Positions 1 to 9,947 are shown, numbered from the stretch's first letter. The stretch is DNA of 64,000 nucleotides from Thauera aromatica K172 (GCF_003030465.1 NZ_CP028339.1:1240001-1304000); one strand, 5' to 3'. Numbers and translations: made by a program. Notes: generated by a model from the letters alone, not told the origin.

Positions 1-2
1 AA

Positions 3-809
3 ATGTTCGGGACGATGCTGCCGGCCGTGCTGGCGGCGACGATCACGGTGGCCTGCCAGACGGTGCAGACCACCGGTGGCGGTGCGGTCGGGGTCCAGCG
101 TTCGCAGCTGATGATGGTGTCGGCGCAGGAAGTGGAGCAGGCGTCGGCCAAGCAGTATCAGGAACTGCTCGCCGAGGCGCGACGCAAGAATGCCCTCAAT
201 CGTGACCCCGCCACGGTCCAGCGCGTGCGGCACATCGTCTCGCGGCTGACGGTGCAGACCCGGGCGTTCCGCCAGGATGCGCCGTCCTGGCAGTGGGAAG
301 CCAATGTGCTGTCGTCCGACGAACTCAACGCCTGGTGCATGGCGGGAGGGAAAATGGCGATCAACACCGGCTTGATCGAGCGCCTGCGCCTGACCGACGA
401 CGAGATCGCGGCCGTGATGGGGCATGAGATCGCCCACGCGCTGCGCGAACACGTGCGTGAACAGGTGTCGAAATCGATGGCGACGGGCTTGGGCATTTCC
501 GTGGCTGGGGCCTTGCTCGGGGTGGGGCAGGTGGGGCAGGAGCTGATGGGCACGGTGGCCAAGGTCACGTTCGAACTGCCCAACTCGCGCGAGCATGAAG
601 TCGAGGCCGACCGCATCGGTGTCGAACTGGCCGCGCGTGCGGGCTACGACCCCCGCGCCGCAGTGACGCTGTGGGACAAGATGGCGACCCGGTCGGCGGG
701 GGCTCCGCCGCAGTGGCTGTCCACCCATCCTTCGCACGCCAACCGCCAGCGCGATCTCGCCGACTACGCCGCGCGGGTGATGCCGCTCTACCAGTCCGCC
801 AGGCGCTGA
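3..809 (+). CDS. M48 family metalloprotease, likely lipoprotein (5' end probably outside window)
   Basis: Zinc-dependent endopeptidase of the M48 (Ste24/LoiP/YcaL-like) family, expected in the periplasm or at the outer membrane in envelope protein quality control. The zinc site is visible: HEIAH at residues 141-145 and the third-ligand motif EADRIG near residue 201. A TVAC sequence ending at Cys18 could be a lipobox, but the preceding segment has no Lys or Arg as a normal signal peptide would. The first ATG lies only two bases into the window, so the true start is probably upstream and the protein N-terminally incomplete here. The LoiP/YcaL-type assignment comes from domain layout only. It is followed by a gap of about 80 bases and then leuC. 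Confidence 0.85.
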   Translation: MFGTMLPAVLAATITVACQTVQTTGGGAVGVQRSQLMMVSAQEVEQASAKQYQELLAEARRKNALNRDPATVQRVRHIVSRLTVQTRAFRQDAPSWQWEANVLSSDELNAWCMAGGKMAINTGLIERLRLTDDEIAAVMGHEIAHALREHVREQVSKSMATGLGISVAGALLGVGQVGQELMGTVAKVTFELPNSREHEVEADRIGVELAARAGYDPRAAVTLWDKMATRSAGAPPQWLSTHPSHANRQRDLADYAARVMPLYQSARR

Positions 810-888
810 CCCGGATGCGCGATCGGCTGTTCAGTCTTGCGGGCTTTGTGAAATAATCTTTCTCTTTTGTTGACGTGGAATTCACGGG

Positions 889-2298
889 ATGCAAGCGCAA
901 ACGCTGTACGAAAAGCTCTGGTCCAGTCATGTCGTCCACCAGGAAGCCGACGGCACGGCGCTGATCTACATCGACCGCCATCTGGTGCATGAGGTGACCA
1001 GCCCGCAGGCCTTCGAAGGACTCAAGCTGGCCGGGCGCAAGCCGTGGCGGATCCGTTCCATCGTCGCCACCGCCGACCACAACACGCCCACCGACCACTG
1101 GGAGCAAGGCATCCAGGATCCGGTGTCGCGCCAGCAGGTCGAGACGCTCGATGCCAACATCCGCGCCGTCGGCGCGCTCGCCTATTTCCCGTTCAAGGAT
1201 GCCCGCCAGGGCATCGTGCACGTGATCGGGCCGGAGAACGGCGCCACCCTGCCGGGCATGACCGTGGTCTGTGGCGACTCCCACACCTCCACCCATGGTG
1301 CCTTCGCCTGTCTGGCGCACGGCATCGGCACTTCCGAGGTCGAGCACGTGCTCGCCACCCAGTGCCTGCTGCAGAAGAAGTCGAAGACCATGCTGGTGAA
1401 AGTCGACGGCCGGCTCGGCCGCGGCGTCACCGCCAAGGACGTGGTGCTCGCCATCATCGGCCGGATCGGCACCGCCGGCGGCACCGGCTACGCGATCGAG
1501 TTCGGCGGCAGCGCGATCCGCGCGCTGTCGATGGAAGGGCGGATGACGGTCTGCAACATGGCGATCGAGGCCGGCGCCCGCGCCGGCCTGGTCGGTGTCG
1601 ATGAAACCACGATCGCCTACCTCAAGGGTCGCCCCTTCTCGCCGCAGGGCGAAGCCTGGGACAAGGCCGTAGCTTACTGGCGTACGCTGAAGAGCGACGA
1701 CGGGGCGCAGTTCGACAAGGTCATCGAGTTGCAGGCCGAGGACATCCTGCCCCAGGTCACCTGGGGAACCTCGCCGGAAATGGTCACTTCCATCGACGGG
1801 CGCGTCCCCGACCCCGCCGCGGTCGCCGACCCGGTGCGCCGCGAGGGCATCGAGCGCGCGCTGAAATACATGGGACTGGCCCCGAACACGCCGATCACCG
1901 AGATCGCCGTCGATCAGGTCTTCATCGGCTCGTGCACCAACTCGCGCATCGAAGACCTGCGCGAAGCGGCCGCAGTGGCGAAAGGGCGCAGCAAGGCGGC
2001 CAGCGTCCGCCGCGTGCTGGTGGTGCCGGGCTCGGGCCTGGTCAAGCGCCAGGCCGAAGAGGAAGGGCTGCACGAGGTCTTCCTCGCCGCCGGCTTCGAA
2101 TGGCGCGAACCGGGCTGTTCGATGTGCCTGGCGATGAACGCCGACCGCCTGGAACCGGGCGAGCGCTGCGCCTCGACCTCGAACCGCAACTTCGAAGGCC
2201 GTCAGGGCGCGGGCGGGCGGACCCACCTCGTCAGTCCGGGGATGGCGGCGGCCGCTGCGGTGACCGGGCGCTTCACCGACGTGCGCACGCTGGCCTGA
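889..2298 (+). CDS. leuC: 3-isopropylmalate dehydratase large subunit
   Basis: Large subunit of isopropylmalate isomerase, which converts 2-isopropylmalate to 3-isopropylmalate in leucine synthesis. It is an aconitase-superfamily protein carrying a [4Fe-4S] cluster. The three cluster cysteines are visible: Cys349 in the CTNSR motif, and Cys410 and Cys413 in GCSMC. The length of 469 residues is normal for the family. The partner subunit leuD starts 157 bases downstream, separated only by a 42-codon lipoprotein gene, and leuB follows, so this is the start of a leuC-leuD-leuB unit. leuA is not in the window. I see no leader peptide or clear attenuator upstream. Confidence 0.97.
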   Translation: MQAQTLYEKLWSSHVVHQEADGTALIYIDRHLVHEVTSPQAFEGLKLAGRKPWRIRSIVATADHNTPTDHWEQGIQDPVSRQQVETLDANIRAVGALAYFPFKDARQGIVHVIGPENGATLPGMTVVCGDSHTSTHGAFACLAHGIGTSEVEHVLATQCLLQKKSKTMLVKVDGRLGRGVTAKDVVLAIIGRIGTAGGTGYAIEFGGSAIRALSMEGRMTVCNMAIEAGARAGLVGVDETTIAYLKGRPFSPQGEAWDKAVAYWRTLKSDDGAQFDKVIELQAEDILPQVTWGTSPEMVTSIDGRVPDPAAVADPVRREGIERALKYMGLAPNTPITEIAVDQVFIGSCTNSRIEDLREAAAVAKGRSKAASVRRVLVVPGSGLVKRQAEEEGLHEVFLAAGFEWREPGCSMCLAMNADRLEPGERCASTSNRNFEGRQGAGGRTHLVSPGMAAAAAVTGRFTDVRTLA

Positions 2299-2327
2299 GC
2301 ACCGCATTCCAGATTCCGGAGAAGGCA

Positions 2328-2456
2328 ATGAAGAAACTCGCACTGATCGCCGCGGCGCTCGTCGCCGGCTTCGTTTCCATCGCCTGCAACACCGTGCAGG
2401 GCGTCGGCAAGGACATCGAAAAGGGTGGCGAGGCCATCCAGAGGGCAGTCAAGTAA
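2328..2456 (+). CDS. Entericidin-like small lipoprotein inside the leu operon
   Basis: A 42-residue protein with a lipoprotein signal peptide: MKK start, hydrophobic core, lipobox ending at Cys20 (VSIAC). The mature part is short ([18 protein letters not shown] and a few more residues). This layout, with [10 protein letters not shown] after the lipid-modified cysteine, is characteristic of the entericidin (EcnA/EcnB) family, small outer-membrane lipoproteins described in E. coli as an antidote/toxin pair linked to stationary phase. The GGAG-like sequence of 'ccggagaagg' provides a ribosome site. Its TAA stop shares its last A with the leuD ATG, implying co-translation with leuD. A single copy without a partner is present. 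Family assignment is fairly secure; a role in cell lysis is not shown. Confidence 0.8.
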   Translation: MKKLALIAAALVAGFVSIACNTVQGVGKDIEKGGEAIQRAVK

Positions 2457-3094
2457 TGAAACCGTTCACCACGCTCGACGGCCTGGTCGCGCCGCTCGAC
2501 CGCGCCAACGTCGATACCGATGCGATCATCCCCAAGCAGTTCCTGAAGTCGATCCAGCGCAGCGGCTTCGGCCCCAACGCTTTCGACGAATGGCGCTACC
2601 TCGACGTCGGCGAGCCCGGCCAGGACTGCAGCGCGCGGCCGCTGAATCCGGACTTCGTCCTCAACCAGGCGCGCTACCAGGGCGCGCAGATCCTGCTCAC
2701 GCGCGACAACTTCGGCTGCGGCAGCTCGCGCGAGCACGCGCCGTGGGCGCTCGAAGACTACGGCTTCCGCGTCCTGATCGGCCCCAGCTTTGCCGACATC
2801 TTCTTCAACAACAGCTTCAAGAACGGTCTGCTGCCGATCAAGCTCGAGGCCGCCGAGGTCGATGCGCTGTTCCGCCAGTGCGAGGCCAATGCGGGCTATC
2901 GCCTCAAGGTCGACCTCGCGGCGCAGACCATCACCCGCCCGGATGGCAAGGCGATCGCCTTCGACATCGATCCCTTCCGCAAGGAATGCCTGCTCAACGG
3001 CTGGGACGACATCGGCCTGACCCTGCGCCACGCCGACAAGATCCGCGCCTTCGAAGAGCGGCGCCGTGCCGAACACCCCTATTACTTTGCCTGA
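2456..3094 (+). CDS. leuD: 3-isopropylmalate dehydratase small subunit
   Basis: Small (swivel-domain) subunit of isopropylmalate isomerase, 212 residues, the usual size. It carries the typical N-terminal [13 protein letters not shown] segment and the [15 protein letters not shown] substrate-binding motif. It works as a heterodimer with the leuC product in the cytoplasm. The ATG overlaps the stop of the preceding entericidin-like gene by one base, and leuB starts 18 bases after its own stop, so all belong to one transcript. Confidence 0.97.
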   Translation: MKPFTTLDGLVAPLDRANVDTDAIIPKQFLKSIQRSGFGPNAFDEWRYLDVGEPGQDCSARPLNPDFVLNQARYQGAQILLTRDNFGCGSSREHAPWALEDYGFRVLIGPSFADIFFNNSFKNGLLPIKLEAAEVDALFRQCEANAGYRLKVDLAAQTITRPDGKAIAFDIDPFRKECLLNGWDDIGLTLRHADKIRAFEERRRAEHPYYFA

Positions 3095-3112
3095 ACCGAG
3101 GAAAACGACCCG

Positions 3113-4177
3113 ATGAAGATTTGCGTGCTGCCGGGAGACGGCATCGGTCCCGAGATCATGGCGCAAGCCGTGCGCGTGCTCGGCGCGCTCGACCTGAAGC
3201 TGGAAATGGAAGAAGCGCTGCTCGGCGGCTGTGCGGTGGACGCCACCGGCAACCCGTATCCGGAAGCGGCCCAAAAGCTCGCCCGCGCCGCCGACGCGGT
3301 GCTGCTCGGCGCCGTCGGCGGCCCGAAGTGGGACGCCCTGCCGCGCGAGCAGCGCCCGGAGCGCGGCCTGCTCGGCATCCGCAAGGACCTGAACCTGTTC
3401 GCCAATCTGCGCCCGGCGATCCTGTATCCGGAACTGGCCAACGCCTCCTCGCTCAAGCCCGAGGTCGTCGCCGGGCTGGACATCCTGATCGTGCGCGAAC
3501 TGACCGGCGACATCTACTTCGGCCAGCCGCGCGGCATCGAGACGCGCGAGGTCGAGGGCACGCTGCAGCGCGTGGGCTGGAACACGATGATCTACGCCGA
3601 GTACGAGATCCGCCGCATCCTCAAGGTCGCGTTCGAGGCGGCGCAGAAGCGCGGCAAGAAGCTGTGCTCGGTCGACAAGATGAACGTGCTCGAATGCACC
3701 CAGCTGTGGCGCGACATCGCCGACGAGATGGCGAAGGACTACCCCGACGTCGAACTCAGCCACATGCTGGTCGACAATGCCGCGATGCAGCTCGTGCGCG
3801 CGCCCAAACAGTTCGACGTGATGGTCACCGGCAACATGTTCGGCGACATCCTGTCGGACGAGGCCTCGATGCTCACCGGTTCGATCGGCATGCTGCCCTC
3901 GGCCTCGCTCGACGCCGACAACAAGGGCCTGTACGAGCCTTCGCACGGCTCGGCGCCCGACATCGCCGGCAAGAACCTGGCCAACCCGCTCGCCACCATC
4001 CTGTCGGCGGCGATGATGCTGCGCTATACCTTCAATCAGGAAGAGGCCGCCCAGCGCGTCGAGAATGCGGTCAAGAAGGTGCTCGCCCAGGGCTATCGCA
4101 CTGGCGACATCCATGAACCGGGCACCAACAAGGTCGGTACGCGCGAGATGGGCGACGCGGTCCTCGCGGCACTGTAA
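3113..4177 (+). CDS. leuB: 3-isopropylmalate dehydrogenase
   Basis: NAD-dependent oxidative decarboxylation of 3-isopropylmalate to 2-oxoisocaproate, third step specific to leucine synthesis. The 354-residue protein begins with the family-typical [15 protein letters not shown], has the substrate loop with the [19 protein letters not shown] region, and the [18 protein letters not shown] metal-binding segment with the conserved Asp residues. Closing gene of the leu cluster. It is followed by asd after a gap of about 55 bases, the same order as in Pseudomonas and many betaproteobacteria. Confidence 0.97.
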   Translation: MKICVLPGDGIGPEIMAQAVRVLGALDLKLEMEEALLGGCAVDATGNPYPEAAQKLARAADAVLLGAVGGPKWDALPREQRPERGLLGIRKDLNLFANLRPAILYPELANASSLKPEVVAGLDILIVRELTGDIYFGQPRGIETREVEGTLQRVGWNTMIYAEYEIRRILKVAFEAAQKRGKKLCSVDKMNVLECTQLWRDIADEMAKDYPDVELSHMLVDNAAMQLVRAPKQFDVMVTGNMFGDILSDEASMLTGSIGMLPSASLDADNKGLYEPSHGSAPDIAGKNLANPLATILSAAMMLRYTFNQEEAAQRVENAVKKVLAQGYRTGDIHEPGTNKVGTREMGDAVLAAL

Positions 4178-4231
4178 GCTGTCGTACCTGCAAGGGTTTT
4201 TCGAAGAACGTTTCTGTAGAGAGTGATGAAC

Positions 4232-5365
4232 ATGAATCGAGTCGGTCTGGTCGGCTGGCGTGGCATGGTCGGTTCCGTGCTGATGCAGCGCATGGTGGAA
4301 GAGGGCGACTTCGCCTTCATCGAGCCGGTGTATTTCTCCACCTCCAACGCCGGCGGCAAGGCGCCGTCCTTCGGCGGCAAGGAAGCGGCGTCGCCGCTGC
4401 AGGACGCGACGGACATCGACGCGCTCAAGGCCTGCGACATCGTCATCACCTGCCAGGGCGGCGACTACACCAAGGAAGTCTTCCCCAAGCTGCGCGCCAC
4501 CGGCTGGAACGGCCACTGGATCGACGCTGCATCCGCGCTGCGCATGAACGACGACGCGGTGATCATCCTCGACCCGGTCAACCGCAACGTCATCGACGCC
4601 GCGCTGGCCAAGGGCGGGCGCAACTGGATCGGCGGCAACTGCACCGTGTCGCTGATGCTGATGGGCCTGGGCGGCCTGTTTCGCCACGGCCTGGTCGAGT
4701 GGATCTCGGCGATGACCTACCAGGCCGCCTCGGGCGCCGGCGCGCAGAACATGCGCGAGCTCATCAGCCAGATGGGCACTCTCCACGATTCGGTCAAGGA
4801 CCTGCTCGCCGACCCGGCTTCGGCGATCCTCGAGATCGACCGTAAGGTCGCCGAGACCCTGCGCTCGGACAGCTTCCCGAAGAAGAACTTCCGCAACACC
4901 CCGCTCGCCGGCAGCCTCATCCCGTGGATCGACGTGCCGGTCGAACACGGCCAGAGCAAGGAAGAATGGAAGGGCGGCGCCGAGTGCAACAAGATCCTCG
5001 GCAACCCGGCCTTCCGCACTCCGGGCTCGATTCCGATCGACGGCCTGTGCGTGCGCATCGGCGCGATGCGCTGCCATTCGCAGGCGCTAACGATCAAGCT
5101 GAAGAAGGACGTGCCGCTCGACGAGCTCAGCGAGATCATCGCCGGCGGCAATCAATGGGTGAAGGTCGTGCCCAACGAGCGCGAGGCGACCGAGCGCGAA
5201 CTGACCCCGACCGCGGTCACCGGCACGCTGAGCGTCCCGGTCGGGCGCCTGCACAAGATGGCGATGGGGCCCGACTACCTCGGTGCCTTCACCGTCGGCG
5301 ACCAGTTGCTGTGGGGGGCGGCCGAACCGCTGCGCCGGATGCTGCGCATTCTGCTCGAACGCTGA
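4232..5365 (+). CDS. asd: Aspartate-semialdehyde dehydrogenase
   Basis: NADPH-dependent reduction of aspartyl phosphate to aspartate semialdehyde, the branch-point reaction leading to Lys/diaminopimelate, Met, Thr and Ile. I chose the ATG at 4232 ([16 protein letters not shown]), the usual start of this proteobacterial form. It sits 8 bases after a GAGAG ribosome site, whereas in-frame starts at 4223 and 4226 overlap that site. Nucleotide-binding GWRGMVGS and the catalytic-cysteine motif GGNCTVS are present; length 377 residues is normal. A strong hairpin terminator follows, closing the leu-asd region. Confidence 0.96.
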   Translation: MNRVGLVGWRGMVGSVLMQRMVEEGDFAFIEPVYFSTSNAGGKAPSFGGKEAASPLQDATDIDALKACDIVITCQGGDYTKEVFPKLRATGWNGHWIDAASALRMNDDAVIILDPVNRNVIDAALAKGGRNWIGGNCTVSLMLMGLGGLFRHGLVEWISAMTYQAASGAGAQNMRELISQMGTLHDSVKDLLADPASAILEIDRKVAETLRSDSFPKKNFRNTPLAGSLIPWIDVPVEHGQSKEEWKGGAECNKILGNPAFRTPGSIPIDGLCVRIGAMRCHSQALTIKLKKDVPLDELSEIIAGGNQWVKVVPNEREATERELTPTAVTGTLSVPVGRLHKMAMGPDYLGAFTVGDQLLWGAAEPLRRMLRILLER

Positions 5366-5388
5366 GCGTTGTTCCTTCCGGCAGACTA

Positions 5389-5410
5389 AAAGGGGGCGAA
5401 AGCCCCCTTT
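5389..5410 (+). terminator. Hairpin terminator after asd
   Basis: A perfect 9-bp inverted repeat, AAAGGGGGC / GCCCCCTTT with a GAAA tetraloop, lies 24 bases after the asd stop. The run of T after the stem is short (three), but the position and A-rich left flank fit a Rho-independent terminator separating leu-asd from fimV. Confidence 0.75.
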
Positions 5411-5545
5411 GTCATGAGGGGAGCGCCGCGCCGGGCCCTCCGCCGGCCGGCGCCGGCTGATGCGGGAAGGCTGGGAAGATGCTAGATTCACAGGCCGATC
5501 CACGACGCCTTTGACCGTAAAGCTCAGTTTCGGGGGAAACGCGGT

Positions 5546-8500
5546 TTGAAATCCAACATGACCAGGTCGCTCAAGGCATCACTCATCGCCCTTTCCATCG
5601 CCGCGATCCCTTTTGCCGTCCAGGGTGCGGGGCTGGGGCAGATCAGTGTGTTCAGCGCCCTGGGGCAACCGCTGCGCGCGCAGATCCCGGTCAGCGCCAC
5701 CCCCCAGGAACTACGCTCGCTGAATGCCCGCATCGCTTCCCCCGAGGCCTTCCGCCAGGCCCAGCTCGGTTACGGCAGCGCAGCCCGCAGCATCCGCCTC
5801 CGCGTTGATACCGGGGCCGCGGGAGCGGTGATCCACCTGTCGAGCGAGCGTCCGATCAACGACCCCTTCGTCGATTTGCTGGTCGAGTTGAACTGGGATG
5901 CCGGACGGCTCGTGCGCGAATACACTTTCTTGCTCGATCCCGTCGATTTCGCCGCACCGAGCCCGCTTGCGGCTGCGGTCGAAGCTCCGCTCGCTTCTCC
6001 GTCACCGCGTCCCCCGCTCGCCGCCGCGCCCTCCGCGCCCACCAGGGGCGCGTTGCCATCGACCCATGCAGTGCGCCGCGGCGAGACGCTCTACCGAATC
6101 GCCGTCACTCATCTTCAGCCGGGCATGACGCTCGACCAGATGCTGGTGGCGCTGTATCGCACCAATCCGGACGCTTTTGCCGAGGGCAATATCAACCGCT
6201 TGCGCGCCGGCGCGGTGCTGAGCCTGCCCGCCGCCGATACGGTACGAGCGATCGGCGCGGAACAGGCGCAGCGCGAGATTCGTGCTCAGTCTGCCGATTT
6301 CGACGCTTACCGGCGCGGTCTCGCCGCCGCGGTGGAGCACCGTGCGCCGGCCCCCGCGCCTGCCGACGAGCAGGTGAGCGCGGGGCGCATCGTTCCCCGG
6401 GTGGATGCGCGCGCAGCGGGCGACGACAACGCTGATCAGTTGCATGTATCCCGCAGCCGGCCTGCCGGCGCGGGCGAAGCCGAAGCGCGTCTGCAGGCGC
6501 TCGAAGAAGAGCTCGGCTCGCGCGAGCGCTCGCTCGACGAAGCTGCCGCCCGCCTTGCCTTGCTCGAAAGCAGCATCCGCGGCCTGCAGCGCCTGCTGGA
6601 GTTGCAAAACGGAACCATGGGCAGCCTGCAGGAACAGGCCGCCCCCGCAGCAGCGGAGACGCGGGAAGGACCGGCCGGCGCCAACCGGGAGCCGGTGCCG
6701 GTGCCGGCCGCGGCTGGCGCGGAGGTCGCCGGCAGCGAAGCGGCCCGGGCGGCGAAGGTCGCTCCCGCCCCGGCACCCGCAAGCGCGCAGAGTGCTCCGC
6801 CGTCGGGCGGCGACAGCGCTCCCGGCGTGCTTGACGCGATGCTCGGGGATTCGAAAATGCTCGCCGGCGCGGCGGCCATCCTCGTCCTGCTGCTGGCGTA
6901 TGCGGGACTCGGGCGGCGGCGCAGGCAAGCCGAGGCGCGCCGCGCCGGTGCGGGTGAAGAGGGCGCGGGCGACGCCGTTTTTAGCGGTAGCGGCGGACAT
7001 CCTGCGGATGCAGCCGCAGCGAGCATCATGAATACCGATTTCGGTCGTTCGGGGCTGGCGTCGATCGATACCGACGAAGGCGTCGACCCGGTTGCCGAGG
7101 CCGATGTGTATATGGCCTACGGCCGCGACGTGCAGGCCGAGGAAATTCTCCAGGATGCGCTGAAGACGGACCCGAAGCGCGCCGCGATCCATCTGAAACT
7201 GCTCGAGATTCATGCCCAGCGCGGCGATCCGTCCCGCTTCGGAGAAGTGGCAGGCGAACTGTTCGCCGTCACTGCCGGGCGCGGCCGGGATTGGGACAAG
7301 GCGGCGGCGCTGGGGCGCAAGCTCGACCCGAAGAACCCCCGTTACCGGGAGCCCGCCGCCGAAACTGCGGTCACGGGCGAGCGCGGCGGGGCGCCCGCCG
7401 TCGCGGCAGCGGGCGGGGGCGTGCTTGCGGCGCAGGTCGTGGCCGGCGAGCTTTCCCGCTTGCAGCAGGACGTTGCCGGCCGGCATGCCCTCGATTTCGC
7501 CGAACCGGCGCCGGCGAGCCCGGCGGGCGACGGCGTGGAGCAGGGCGGCGGCTTTGCTGCGGTGCCCCGCGGCGATGCCCAGGAAGAAGGAGCAATGGCC
7601 TCCTCCGCCACGTTCCGGGCGGGGGCGCCGGATGCGGTGTCTGCCGCTGCGCCGGCGCTGCCGGTCGAGGCGCAGGTGGAGGCGCTCGATTTCGACCTCG
7701 GGTCTGGGGTGCCGGCCGTCGCGACGGCGCGTGGTGCTGAAGCGCAGGCGGAGGCGGAGCGGGCCGCTGCAGTGCCGGAGGAGCCCGCGCTGGAATTCGA
7801 TTTCGATCTCGATTTCGGCACTGGCGGAGACGCGGGGAATGTGGGGAGTGCGGGGGATGCGGCCGAGCCCGGCCGCGGTGCGCAGGAGCGCGTCGGGGAG
7901 GCCGGCGCTGGTGCAGCGCTGGATTTCGAGTTGCCGGATCTCGATCTGGAACTGGATGCACCCCAGCCCTGGGCGGTCGACATGAACGCCACGGTGGTGT
8001 GTCCGGATGACGCCGCCGAGGTGTTCGAGGGCGGGCGTCCGAGCCTGGCAGCGACCGGGGATGCGCCGTTCGATCCGGTGGCCGCGCCCCGGTCCGCACC
8101 CACCTCGGGGACCACCTCGGGGACCACGAGTGCCGACCGCCGTCCGCTCGATTCCGGCTTCAGCCCCGACGCGCCCGCGCCCGTCGCGCCGTCCGCGGAT
8201 ACCGCGCCCGAACTGGATCTGGGCACGCTCGATCTCGAACTCGATACGCTCGCTGGAGCCGGCATTTCGGTCACGGAAATCCCCGCGCCGGACGAGGTCC
8301 GTATCGGCGCCGAGCTCGCCGACGAGGCTGCCGCGCGCGGCGAGGGCGATGGCATCGAGACCAAGCTCGAACTGGCGCGGGCGTACGAGGAAATGGGAGA
8401 CCGGGAAGGGGCGGCCGAACTGCTCCGCGAAGTCATTGGCGAAGGCTCCGCCGCGCAACGCAGCGCCGCGCGCGAAATGCTCTCCGCCCTCGACCGATGA
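5546..8500 (+). CDS. fimV: FimV/HubP-like polar scaffold protein
   Basis: Large inner-membrane protein of the FimV/HubP family, which in Pseudomonas and Vibrio organises cell-pole functions such as type IV pili. Visible layout over 984 residues: signal peptide (about 1-28), FimV N-terminal domain (about 29-130), Pro/Ala-rich linker, LysM peptidoglycan-binding domain (about 174-230), coiled coil (about 310-355), one transmembrane segment (about 438-456), then a long acidic Ala/Glu/Asp-rich cytoplasmic part with repeated LDLELD-like stretches and the C-terminal FimV/TPR helix motif (about 936-982, KLELARAYEEMGDREGAAELL). The start is a TTG 10 bases after a GGGGGA site; ATG at 5558 is an alternative. 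Position between asd and truA is the conserved fimV locus. Confidence 0.88.
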   Translation: MKSNMTRSLKASLIALSIAAIPFAVQGAGLGQISVFSALGQPLRAQIPVSATPQELRSLNARIASPEAFRQAQLGYGSAARSIRLRVDTGAAGAVIHLSSERPINDPFVDLLVELNWDAGRLVREYTFLLDPVDFAAPSPLAAAVEAPLASPSPRPPLAAAPSAPTRGALPSTHAVRRGETLYRIAVTHLQPGMTLDQMLVALYRTNPDAFAEGNINRLRAGAVLSLPAADTVRAIGAEQAQREIRAQSADFDAYRRGLAAAVEHRAPAPAPADEQVSAGRIVPRVDARAAGDDNADQLHVSRSRPAGAGEAEARLQALEEELGSRERSLDEAAARLALLESSIRGLQRLLELQNGTMGSLQEQAAPAAAETREGPAGANREPVPVPAAAGAEVAGSEAARAAKVAPAPAPASAQSAPPSGGDSAPGVLDAMLGDSKMLAGAAAILVLLLAYAGLGRRRRQAEARRAGAGEEGAGDAVFSGSGGHPADAAAASIMNTDFGRSGLASIDTDEGVDPVAEADVYMAYGRDVQAEEILQDALKTDPKRAAIHLKLLEIHAQRGDPSRFGEVAGELFAVTAGRGRDWDKAAALGRKLDPKNPRYREPAAETAVTGERGGAPAVAAAGGGVLAAQVVAGELSRLQQDVAGRHALDFAEPAPASPAGDGVEQGGGFAAVPRGDAQEEGAMASSATFRAGAPDAVSAAAPALPVEAQVEALDFDLGSGVPAVATARGAEAQAEAERAAAVPEEPALEFDFDLDFGTGGDAGNVGSAGDAAEPGRGAQERVGEAGAGAALDFELPDLDLELDAPQPWAVDMNATVVCPDDAAEVFEGGRPSLAATGDAPFDPVAAPRSAPTSGTTSGTTSADRRPLDSGFSPDAPAPVAPSADTAPELDLGTLDLELDTLAGAGISVTEIPAPDEVRIGAELADEAAARGEGDGIETKLELARAYEEMGDREGAAELLREVIGEGSAAQRSAAREMLSALDR

Positions 8501-9153
8501 CGCTGCAGGGCGGCTGCCTGCGGCGGTTCTTGACCCTGAACGACATGCACTCCGGCCTCATCCTGTTGCTCTGGCTCGCCGCCGTCGCCTCGATCCAGAT
8601 TCTGCCTCCTGCCGCCCTCGGGCCTGCGGTCCTGTCGTGTACGGCGGCCGTCCTCCTGTTCGCGCGCGTGCGCGGCCTTCGTCTGTTGCGCCGGATCCGG
8701 GTGTTGTTGCTGGCGATCGTCGTCCTGTTCGCCTGGTTTACGCCGGGCGAGGCGCTCCTGCTCGATTGGCCGCGGCTGGGGCCCAGCCGCGAAGGAAGCG
8801 TCCTCGCCCTGGTGCACGGCGCCCGCCTGGTCGCGGTCGTGTGCGCGGTCGCCTTGCTTCTCGAGCACCTTCCCCTGCCGCGCCTGATCGGCGGTCTGTA
8901 CGCGCTCAGCCGCCCGCTGCGTCTGATCGGGGTGCCGCCCGAGCGGCTGGCGTTGCGCCTGCTGCTGGTGCTGCGCTATGTCGATGCCTCGCCCCGCGGG
9001 CACAAGCAGATGCACTGGAAAGAGTGGCTGGAAGACGAGGCGACGGGTTCGGACAACCCAGCGGTGCTGCTGCAGCGCGAGCGCCTGAGCCGGACCGACG
9101 CCGTGGTCGCGCTCGGCGTGTTCGCGATGCTGTTCTGGTGGAGCCTGGGATGA
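8497..9153 (+). CDS. Orphan EcfT/CbiQ-like membrane protein
   Basis: Hydrophobic 218-residue protein with about five predicted membrane segments. The central region, a membrane helix followed by a PLRLIGVPPERLALRLLLVLRY-type segment, resembles the coupling helices of EcfT/CbiQ, the transmembrane component of energy-coupling-factor vitamin and metal transporters. No EcfA ATPase and no substrate-binding S component are encoded nearby. Its start overlaps the fimV stop (ATGA) and its stop overlaps the truA start (ATGA), so it is translationally coupled to both. A start at 8545 would remove 16 polar residues. Family assignment rests on my reading of the helix pattern; function and substrate are unknown. 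Confidence 0.65.
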   Translation: MTLQGGCLRRFLTLNDMHSGLILLLWLAAVASIQILPPAALGPAVLSCTAAVLLFARVRGLRLLRRIRVLLLAIVVLFAWFTPGEALLLDWPRLGPSREGSVLALVHGARLVAVVCAVALLLEHLPLPRLIGGLYALSRPLRLIGVPPERLALRLLLVLRYVDASPRGHKQMHWKEWLEDEATGSDNPAVLLQRERLSRTDAVVALGVFAMLFWWSLG

Positions 9154-9947
9154 AGCGGATCGTGCTCGGGCTCGAATATGCGGGGGATGCATTCTGCGGC
9201 TGGCAAAGCCAGGCGCACGGGCGCACCGTGCAGGACGTGCTGGAGGCCGCGCTCGGGCGGATCGCCGCCGAGCCGGTGCGTCTGCACTGTGCCGGGCGCA
9301 CCGACACCGGAGTCCATGCGAGCGTTCAGGTGGTGCACTTCGATACCCGTGCGCAGCGCCCGTTGTCGGCCTGGGTGCGCGGAGTCAATGCCCTCCTTCC
9401 GGCGACAGTGGTGGTGCGCTGGTCGGTGGAGGCCGACCAGGATTTCCACGCCCGCTACCTCGCCACCGAGCGTCGCTACCGCTACATCCTGCACAACGCG
9501 CCGACGCGGCCGGCCCTGCTCGCGGGGCGGGTCGGCTGGTTCCATCTTCCGCTCGACGAGGGGCGGATGGCCGAGGCTGCGGCCTGCCTGGTCGGGACCC
9601 ACGACTTTTCCTCGTTCCGGGCCGCCGGCTGCCAGTCGAAGACGCCGGTGCGGGTGATGCACGAGGCCCGGGTCGGGCGCCAGGGCGACTACCTGCTGTT
9701 CGATTTCCGCGCCAACGGCTTTCTCCACCACATGATCCGTAACCTGGTCGGCGCCCTGGTCTATGTCGGCAAGGGACGTTATCCGCCCTCCTGGATGGGC
9801 GAACTGCTGCAAGCGCGCGATCGCAGCCGTGCCGCGCCCACCTTCGCCGCCGACGGCCTCTACCTGTGCGGAGTGAGCTACCCGCCGCGCTGGTCGCTGC
9901 CCGATGATGGGCGTATCATCGCGCTGCCTCAGCTTCCCCTCGCCTGA
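9150..9947 (+). CDS. truA: tRNA pseudouridine(38-40) synthase
   Basis: Modifies uridines 38-40 in the anticodon stem of many tRNAs. The 265-residue protein starts MKRIVLGLEYAGDAFCGWQ and contains the catalytic-aspartate motif CAGRTDTGVHA plus the conserved NGFLHHMIRNLVGAL segment. I take the ATG at 9150, which overlaps the stop of the upstream membrane-protein gene by four bases. The reading frame runs open far upstream but only the part from 9150 resembles TruA. The stop is immediately followed, with no gap, by the trpF start. Confidence 0.96.
   Translation: MKRIVLGLEYAGDAFCGWQSQAHGRTVQDVLEAALGRIAAEPVRLHCAGRTDTGVHASVQVVHFDTRAQRPLSAWVRGVNALLPATVVVRWSVEADQDFHARYLATERRYRYILHNAPTRPALLAGRVGWFHLPLDEGRMAEAAACLVGTHDFSSFRAAGCQSKTPVRVMHEARVGRQGDYLLFDFRANGFLHHMIRNLVGALVYVGKGRYPPSWMGELLQARDRSRAAPTFAADGLYLCGVSYPPRWSLPDDGRIIALPQLPLA

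Noticed and set aside
2273..5077. A 934-codon open frame on the minus strand across leuD, leuB and asd
   Set aside because: Antisense to three conserved genes, same composition bias (mirror of GC-rich codons), and no domain match.
5402..5500. A riboswitch in the asd-fimV gap
   Set aside because: Apart from the terminator hairpin no conserved aptamer-like sequence is visible, and fimV is not a typical riboswitch target.
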